From Marsupella aquatica (taxonomy: Eukaryota; Marchantiophyta), in contig OZ316896.1 in NCBI GenBank assembly GCA_973895155.1, positions 17,980,001-18,044,000 of the forward strand: 64,000 bases of DNA, read 5' to 3'. Position numbers and translations under genes: made by a program. The notes beneath the pieces were generated by a model that was given only the letters and a program-made list of their open reading frames with translations, was not told the DNA's origin and ran no database searches. Of the stretch, positions 57,579-64,000 are shown one piece after another (the stretch's first letter is position 1; every line of letters starts with the position of its first letter).

Positions 57579-60523
57579 ATGAGTACAGAGGATGACCCAC
57601 GTCATCATCCCTCACACCAGCGGAAGCGCCCTCCTCAACGTGGTGGCCCTCCGAGAAAAAAGTACCCTAGTGATGACATAGACTATAAAAGGGTTCGGAG
57701 ACCGAATGCAAGGCCTGCAATCCGAGTCCCTCTTCACTTGTGGAATGAATGGGAGGAATTGAGAGTCTTACTTGGTGATGAACATACTACGCACTCAACT
57801 GTCATTGAGTGGTTGTTTCATGAAGTGCGAGACAAGGTTGAGCATTTGAGGAGATGGCAAGTAGCGCAAGACGCTAGAATGCTACAAGATGAACTTGCAT
57901 CAGCAACCGACATTGGAGCTTCGTCGAGTTTTATGAATCCTAGCAGCAGTCAGGGCCAGCTTACAGATTTACGTGATGTATGTTTGTAAATAATTATGTT
58001 ATCTCTTCTACATTATTTTTGTATTTCTTCAACGTAAAAAGAAATTTATTTCTATGTGTTACATAATTTTTTCTTTGTTTTACATAAGTCCTATTTTATT
58101 TCTATGTTTTACAAAGTCCTATTGTTTTACATAAGTCCTATTCTATTTCTATGTGTTACATAATTTATTTCTATGTTTTACATAAGTCCTATTTATTTCT
58201 ATGTTTTACATAATTTTTCTTTAGGGTTGTTGATGTGGACTTTTGCAAGTCCTATTTTCCAAAACCATAACCAGTCCATAATGTTGTTACATCTTTGGTT
58301 ATTTTTTACAGAGTCAACAGTCTGTAACACGTGATGCACTGACGGAAGAGCAAGAGGAATTGCAGGAGCATATTGTTGAGCAATACCCATCAGATGCAGA
58401 GGATGAAGCCATGTTTCGAGATGAAGACACAACGGTTCTTCATGCTTTAGGAGCTCCTAATCACGAGGAGGTTGTTGAGGAGGTGCAACAGTTTACATTC
58501 CTTACACATTAAGTTTTTCCAACCATACTCTGTTTTTACACATGTGACACTTTGTGTCTTATTTGCATTCCTTTTAATAATATAAATATTTGTATTGAAT
58601 TAGGAGGTGGTAAACTTGGATTCCCAATCACCGGAACAATCTGCCTTGCAACCATCCTTAGTCCCAAACTCGCAATCAAAACCAGCTACCTTTGACCCAC
58701 CCGTTACACGTAGGTCTCCACTTCGTCGACCGGCTACAGTAGCATTTTTTGAACGACAATTAGTTCATACTTTTGTTCAGAGACTACTTCCTACGTGTCA
58801 TATACCTGGATGTGCATTGACTCCTACAGTGGAGCGTATTGGTGAGTTGCAACAAGTTTGGTCTATTAGGATCAGTTGTGGGCAACATGGACATGGGTGG
58901 ACATTTGTCACTGGTGAGAATGAGTCTGGAAGGAATTCCCCATTGATTACTCCTATGCTGTATCATTCCACTCTATGGGCTGGTCTTACATTTACAGCTC
59001 TAGCCGCATTGACATCGCATTTAGGTTTGCATGTTCCTTCTGCAACCCATTGGCATGATTTTCAAAGTGGAAGACGACGACCTCAAGTAGGATGGATAGA
59101 TGTTGTAAAGCAGCAATGGGAGGTAAACAAAAGCAAGGTGTGGGAGGATGTAAAAACCCGACTTGAGCAGCAACGTGCAGTACATGAAGGTTTTCAAATT
59201 AAACTACTAATTTAAGTTATTATATGTATAACCTAGTTGAGTTTTTTAAGTTTTGTACCGCAAAATCGTGTTTTTTATCGTCATTACAAAGGTTTTGATC
59301 AAACATGAAAGACATGTATGCATTATACTATGATTGAATGATTTTTGAGAATAACTTTTTCCAAGCATAATATATTCTTGGTTTTCTTGCAGATCCTGGG
59401 CTAGTTGTGTATCTAGATTGTCGTTGGGATTCTTCTCGAAGTGGGTATCATGGTACTTCCTCTATCATTGATAGTTACGATAATAGGGTTCTTGAGATGA
59501 CCACTGTGAGCAGAAGGGAAGAGAATAATTCTTGGTACATGGAGGAAATAGGAGCAAGAAGGGTACTAGATACTCTTACGGACGCAGGAGTGGTCATTGC
59601 AGAGGTTATCCATGATGATAAAAGTACCATTGATAGAATTATTGAGGACATGGGATTTACAAACCAGAAGGATTTATGGCACAAGGCAAAAAATCTGGTA
59701 AGGAAATTTGTGGACAAGTTGTCAAGTGTCACATTTACCCTTACCATTGACATAGACACTGTGACATCTCGTTCTAATTTGCAAGCCGTTACAATTAAAA
59801 AACTGAAAGACTGGTTGAAGAATCGGGGTATTAGAGGCTACTCTAACCTGAGGAAGGAGGAGTTAGTCCATCGAGTTGCTGATTTGCTTGGGTTGCCTGA
59901 GGGGGACCTTGTACATATTGCTACGCGTGGTCTCAAGTTTCCAGAGTTAACGGAGCACAATTTGGCAAGCAAATTTAAGACCTGGTTCTATGTGTGTTCC
60001 CGAACATGTAAAAACAGGTATGCCAATACTAAAGTCTTGCATATTTCTTGTAATGCTAGCTTCATAAATATTTGGTACATGAAGTTCAATATGTACTTTG
60101 TTTATATTTATTTCTCACTACTTTGCAATGCAGGGGTGGAGATAGTGAATCCCTAGCTTTTGAGTTAGGAAATTGCGTAGATCATTGGGCTGGTGATCAC
60201 GAAAGGTGCATGACACTATCTGATCGCCCTTGTCAGCATCTTGGAGAACCTAATGCATTACCGCTGGACTTGTACTATGAGAGAGGTAACTTATACACTT
60301 CATCATGAGTATTCATGAATTTTTAGAAAAAGTGTTATTTTGGATGTTGGATGATATAGTAATTAGGATTTAACTAACCCTTTTTGTTGTTGGAAATGCA
60401 GGTGGGGAAACTCATAAGGCCATGAAAGCTTTTATGGCCAAGTACATAAGGCCAGAAAAAATGCGCTTTTATACCATGGCCCGTGAGAACTTCATGTCCC
60501 TAAACCAAATACCCTATTCTTAA
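57579..60523 (+). CDS. Kolobok-like DDE transposase with an embedded SAP-like motif (6 exons, 684 aa)
   Basis: Exons: 57579-57977, 58312-58482, 58604-59189, 59393-60017, 60134-60285, 60402-60523. The phases are consistent and the frame ends in TAA. Residues 1-190 are charged, with an acidic stretch encoded by exon 2. A zinc-ribbon-like part follows (CHIPGC, then CGQHGHGW). The catalytic region has YLDCRWDSSRSGYHG (Asp 394/398), WYMEEIGARRVLDTL, EVIHDDKST (Asp 460/461) and DLWHKAKN (481-486). A SAP-like helix-turn-helix (about 517-552, KKLKDWLKNRGIRGYSNLRK) precedes a Cys/His part (DHWAGDHERC). This order matches the DDE transposases I know as Kolobok-like from animals. The third acidic residue, expected after ARENF, is not seen, so the C-terminus may be truncated or a last exon missed. 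The donor of exon 2 (GTGCAA) is weak. Confidence 0.78.
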
Positions 60524-61759
60524 ATTATGTTCACAATTAGTCTAATTGTTCTATGAATTGATTGCATAATGTTATCATTGGAGAGGGTTGTTTCTTTGAA
60601 GAGATCAAGCTACGACCTATGAGCATTTTACTTCCATATATTATAGAGCGGGTTATAGAGGCACTTTGGTATTTTAAGTGTTGAGGATGTAAAACATTAT
60701 ATACATTATTTATTATTGATTTATTTTCTTGTGTCATGTATGAGTTACAATACATTGGTGCAACTTTTGTCTCATTCTCTAAAATGTTTTTTATGTTTTG
60801 TAGAATTGGTTTGTTATTTGATTATAATCATTTTGGACCTAGATATTGTGTTTAGTATAACCAGGGTACTGTATATAAAGTATTAATTTGTGACCCTGCA
60901 ATTTGGTAAACCATCAACCCATACACAAAATTGAACATTTGATAACGTGACACAAATCTTCTATGGAGAAATGAAACACAATGTCATATCATAATAACAC
61001 AAACTATGTATGCTTATTATCCTAGTTTGGAAAACCAACATTTTTTTTGGAGAAGACTTCTATTTTGGTAAAAGGGGGTGTACTGCCAAACTGAAATGGA
61101 TGATAAAATTTTATAGAAAACATTTATAAAAGAATACCCACAACATAGATACAATCCACAATTGAAAATAAAATAACTCCCAAGGGGGGGTTTGAATCCC
61201 TTTTGTTGCCCACCCAACACGAGTTCAAACACATATTACATCTCAATATAAACCCAACTCCTAAATATGAAAAACAAAGTATTGACCATGCATGCTACTC
61301 GCCAAGTCTCTTCTGGGTGGCATGTATGGCAGACGAGATGGCAGATGTAAGATTCTCTGGAAAGGTCGTAGTTTTCAAGAAGTTAGCAGTTGCTGCCAAT
61401 TTCTCATAAACAACATCCCATTGACACTTCCCCGTTACTAGACATGCTTTGTTTAGAATAACAAGTGACCAATCTTACGCATACATGGCCTTTGGTTCTT
61501 ACTTGACCCATACATGGGGCATAGTTTAGGGTGGCTCATAGTTGGCCCATACCGTGCCCATACTTTTGACATGGAAAAGGAAAAATGCTTATTATATTTA
61601 GGGACCAGAAGAGGTGAGTGAATTTTTTTATCACATGTATGACCAAATTACTCCCAAGGGGATTTGAACCCCTTGTGCTGCCGACCAGCGAGAGTTCCAT
61701 CCCAAGTAAGGGATTTTATTTAGATTATAAGAATGCAAAGGACATTACAAGATAAAATA
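60524..61759. other. AT-rich stretch between two convergent genes, with tRNA-like repeats
   Basis: No coding exon was joined here. Two related pieces lie at 61171-61228 and 61646-61703: CTCCCAAGGGG, TTTGAAYCCC, TTGTGCTGCC or TTGTTGCCC, then GAGTTC. Read on the minus strand they contain GGTTCAAATCC (B-box type), preceded by a Gly/Cys-rich tRNA-like stem. They look like fragments of a tRNA-derived repeat and not like functional tRNA genes. If the transposase has a further C-terminal exon it should lie in the first few hundred bases. Confidence 0.45.
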
Positions 61760-62843
61760 CTAATATGGGCGAAATCCTACAAATTCCTCATGTGGGTCAT
61801 GCCATGTTGCTTTGATGACTGCTTCCACTGCATCTGGGAACTTTGTTCGCTCCGCATAACCACATACCCAAGCCAAGTGTGTGTACACTTGGTAACGTTT
61901 CCGCTTGTTCACACTGTCCACATAACTATATGCAGCACAAATCAAAATTTGGTCCAAAGGTACAACAGGATTGAGGGCATCGTGACATTCTGTGACCACA
62001 CGACAAAACTCAGGGAAATCAGATCGGATCTCATCTAAGGTTGTCCTCCGTTGGATGGAAGGAGCCTCTTGTCCAGCTTGGGCATCTTGCCAAAGCAGCA
62101 TGAAGGACCCATCATCGCACTCACTCAATCTAACCTTGGTCCTTTGCCTGCTAGCCATTGTTTTGGGACTGCCATAAGAAACATACATGTTAGTCAAAGC
62201 CAATGAGTGGAATGGCATAAGAACACTGGAGAGTGAAAACAAATACCTCAAAACATCAACTCTTATGTCGGTTGCCAACTATCCTCAATTGTTGTGAAGG
62301 CTTCATAAAAGGAACTGTCCAATAACGCCAATCTTTTTTGACATGATGACTGCAAGCCATGACCAAAGCGACGATCCTGGTTCCATCTTCATCCATTTGC
62401 AAGTAAACAAGTCTGACAAAAGCAAAGAACTATGAAGAAAGTAACATTTGAATTGGAATAGGTCACAATGATACTCTCAATACTAGAACTCAAAGTGCAT
62501 TATGATAAATGGAGACCAGTGCAGGGAGTGACTTGGGTGAAGAACCTGAAATATTCGTGGCGGATATGGGCAGACTGTCCTTCCTCCTCCTCCCTTCTCT
62601 AGCTCGACGTCAGTACTTGAAAGTAAACACCTTTGGAGAAATCAGTATGATCCATGTGAGAATGATATCCAGCAAAAACGGCTCGGCATCCAACATACTG
62701 TCTACAAGGTCAATTTGTGGCACACTAATAGACTCTTGGACTAATGACACCCGTAGATGGAGTCGCGTAGATACTGGAAGAAGCCTTTGACCTTCGTAAG
62801 ATAAACTAGATGAAGCCTTCGCCCTTTTATGAAGGTTCGACAT
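61760..62843 (-). CDS. Unknown spliced gene convergent with the transposase
   Basis: Probable exons: 62843-62617 (MSNLHKRAKASSS start), one starting at 62412 that reads LVYLQMDEDGTRIVALVM and then VKKDWRYWTVPF, and a last one ending at the stop at 61760. The first junction, donor AA|GTACTG to acceptor CAG|A, restores SPKVFTFKLVYLQ in frame. The end of exon 2 and the start of exon 3 were not resolved. The last exon encodes MASRQRTKVRLSECDDG, then FPEFCRVVTECHDALNP, a conserved-looking block AAYSYVDSVNKRKRYQVY, and KATWHDPHEEFVGFRP. I recognise no family. It runs tail-to-tail with the transposase and may be an accessory protein of the same element, as two-gene DNA transposons have, or an unrelated host gene. 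The first exon begins within the 131-bp tandem duplication. Confidence 0.5.
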
Positions 62844-63045
62844 TGTTATAAAGACAAAGGAATCAGAGGATCATGACAAAGGAATCAGGAAATCAATCAT
62901 TGACGTCAAAGCTGCCTTTGACCTTCATAAGGGATAGTAGATAAAGCCTTTGATCTTCTCATGAAGTTTCGACAATCGTTATCGACACAAAGGAATCAGG
63001 GAATCAATGAAGAGTTTACAATTGAGTCAACTAAGGTTTCTGGCT
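62783..63045. repeat. 131-bp tandem duplication
   Basis: GCCTTTGACCTTCGTAAG at 62783 recurs as GCCTTTGACCTTCATAAG at 62914. Both copies continue with GATGAAGCC or GATAAAGCC, then CATGAAG or TATGAAG, GTTCGACA or TTTCGACA, ACAAAGGAATCAG and GGAATCA or AAATCAA. The copies are clearly diverged. Confidence 0.85.
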
Positions 63046-64000
63046 TCCTACCTCGTCTGCCTGGATCGCTCGATCCAGGACGCGGCCGCAAATAGATCAG
63101 TTCTTGAAGGAGGTAGAAGTCGATCACTCACTCACTCATCAACAACTAAGCCGTGACGAAGGCAGTCTTATCACTAGGATTTCCACCTTCGCGCAGATTT
63201 ATTGAGCAGCTTCTGGCCATGATCTGCACTGCAAATAATTAGAGTTCAAACTTCACGGTCGGAAGAACTGCCTGATTCTATGATGCGTTCACGATGTGGT
63301 CTTACGGGACCTGCAGCTTCCTAATGATTAGAGCCCATACTCCACGGTTGTGAGAATCTCCTAGCCTGACTCCTTATGAGTTCACGACCTGCTCTTACCA
63401 AATTGCAGCTCTTACCGATGTGCAGCATGAAGGACCTGCTCTTACGGAATTGCAGCGTGAAGTGGTCAGAAACCCGGAAAAGCTGTTTAGTATTCTCGAT
63501 CAGCTGGCTAGAGCATTCGCTGGCTCCGTGTACGCGAGCGTGTATGCAATGGTCGTCCTATTCTGAAGGTCGTCTATAACACAGGATTTGAATCTACACA
63601 ACATTTGACGTTCTGTGTCCTTATATAGAATGCATCATTTTCCAAACCTCTCGTTGTAGCTCGATGAGAGAGTGGTATCACTTGCACAGTACAAAATCGT
63701 CACCGACTACTGAAAGAGGTCCTTTCAACAATTATACTGCGAGTGACCATGATTCTGCCCAACATCGATCGAGAGAAAAACATGACAAATAGAAAAAGTT
63801 GGAAATGTCTGGGGATCAGATATGGACTACCGCCTCTTACCTTGACTCAATTGAGGACTCAAAGGACGATCGAGGCAGACTACAGATTGGAGGTGACACA
63901 TACCACGATCACTCAGCCAGATTAGAAACGATCACAGCAGCTCCACAAAAATTTTGCCAATGAAATTCTGGCCGAAGTAAGTGACTCTATGGAAACACGC
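63046..64000. other. Right-hand end of the window, no assignable gene
   Basis: Repeated words (CTCTTACGG, ATTGCAGC, GTTCACGA, CCTGCTCTTAC) around 63200-63460 suggest more old duplications. Short open frames such as 63376-63579 have no recognisable domain. The window ends inside this region, so a gene continuing to the right cannot be excluded. Confidence 0.4.

Noticed and set aside
57579-60523. MULE or hAT transposase as the identity of the gene
   Set aside because: The MULE zinc-knuckle (CCHC/SWIM) and hAT dimerisation motifs are absent. The D-x-R-x-DS and D-x-WH-x-x-K pattern fits a Kolobok-like transposase better.
57100-62900. Terminal inverted repeats and TTAA duplications of the transposon
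   Set aside because: Several TTAA sites exist on both sides, but no matching inverted termini could be found by eye, so no element borders are claimed.

Overview
This is a window of nuclear DNA from a land plant. The genes are split by many short GT-AG introns of roughly 100-400 bp, the receptor kinases and the helicase are plant-type families, and the spacers are AT-rich and full of decayed repeats. The compact introns and the receptor-kinase architecture suggest a bryophyte, but that is inference and no marker here fixes the species. No bacterial, organellar, rRNA, CRISPR or canonical tRNA gene was recognised.

Layout. (1) 1-7.7 kb: repeat-rich spacer with tandem duplications, one half of an inverted dispersed repeat pair, an LTR-like remnant and only weak orphan ORFs. 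(2) 7.7-31.2 kb: a direct tandem duplication of a block of about 10.7 kb. Each copy carries a complete 17-exon receptor-like kinase gene on the minus strand, encoding a signal peptide, malectin-like domain, LRRs, one transmembrane helix and an RD-type kinase. Exon lengths and phases match between the copies, and both reading frames close exactly (1186 and 1178 aa). Copy 2 carries an extra intronic insert with inverted-repeat ends. (3) 31.2-38.8 kb: the second half of the inverted repeat pair, an 81-bp satellite and LTR-like debris. (4) 38.8-45.8 kb: a 15-exon minus-strand gene for a 1213-aa protein that joins a DEAH-type RNA helicase, two CCCH zinc fingers and a BMT5-like methyltransferase domain. 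(5) 46-57.5 kb: gene-poor spacer with many short tandem duplications and a cluster of tRNA-derived SINE-like pieces. (6) 57.6-62.8 kb: a likely DNA-transposon locus. A six-exon plus-strand gene encodes a 684-aa Kolobok-like DDE transposase with an embedded SAP-like motif. A spliced minus-strand gene of unknown function converges on it. (7) 62.8-64 kb: a 131-bp tandem duplication and unassigned sequence.

The receptor kinases probably act as a paralogous pair of cell-surface receptors. The helicase/zinc-finger/methyltransferase gene is probably a nuclear RNA-processing or ribosome-biogenesis factor. The transposon locus is the least familiar part of the window: its transposase follows, motif by motif, a family I know mainly from animals, yet it has plant-style introns. 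Splice sites were chosen by eye from consensus, phase continuity, paralogue comparison and motif continuity. No database search was run.
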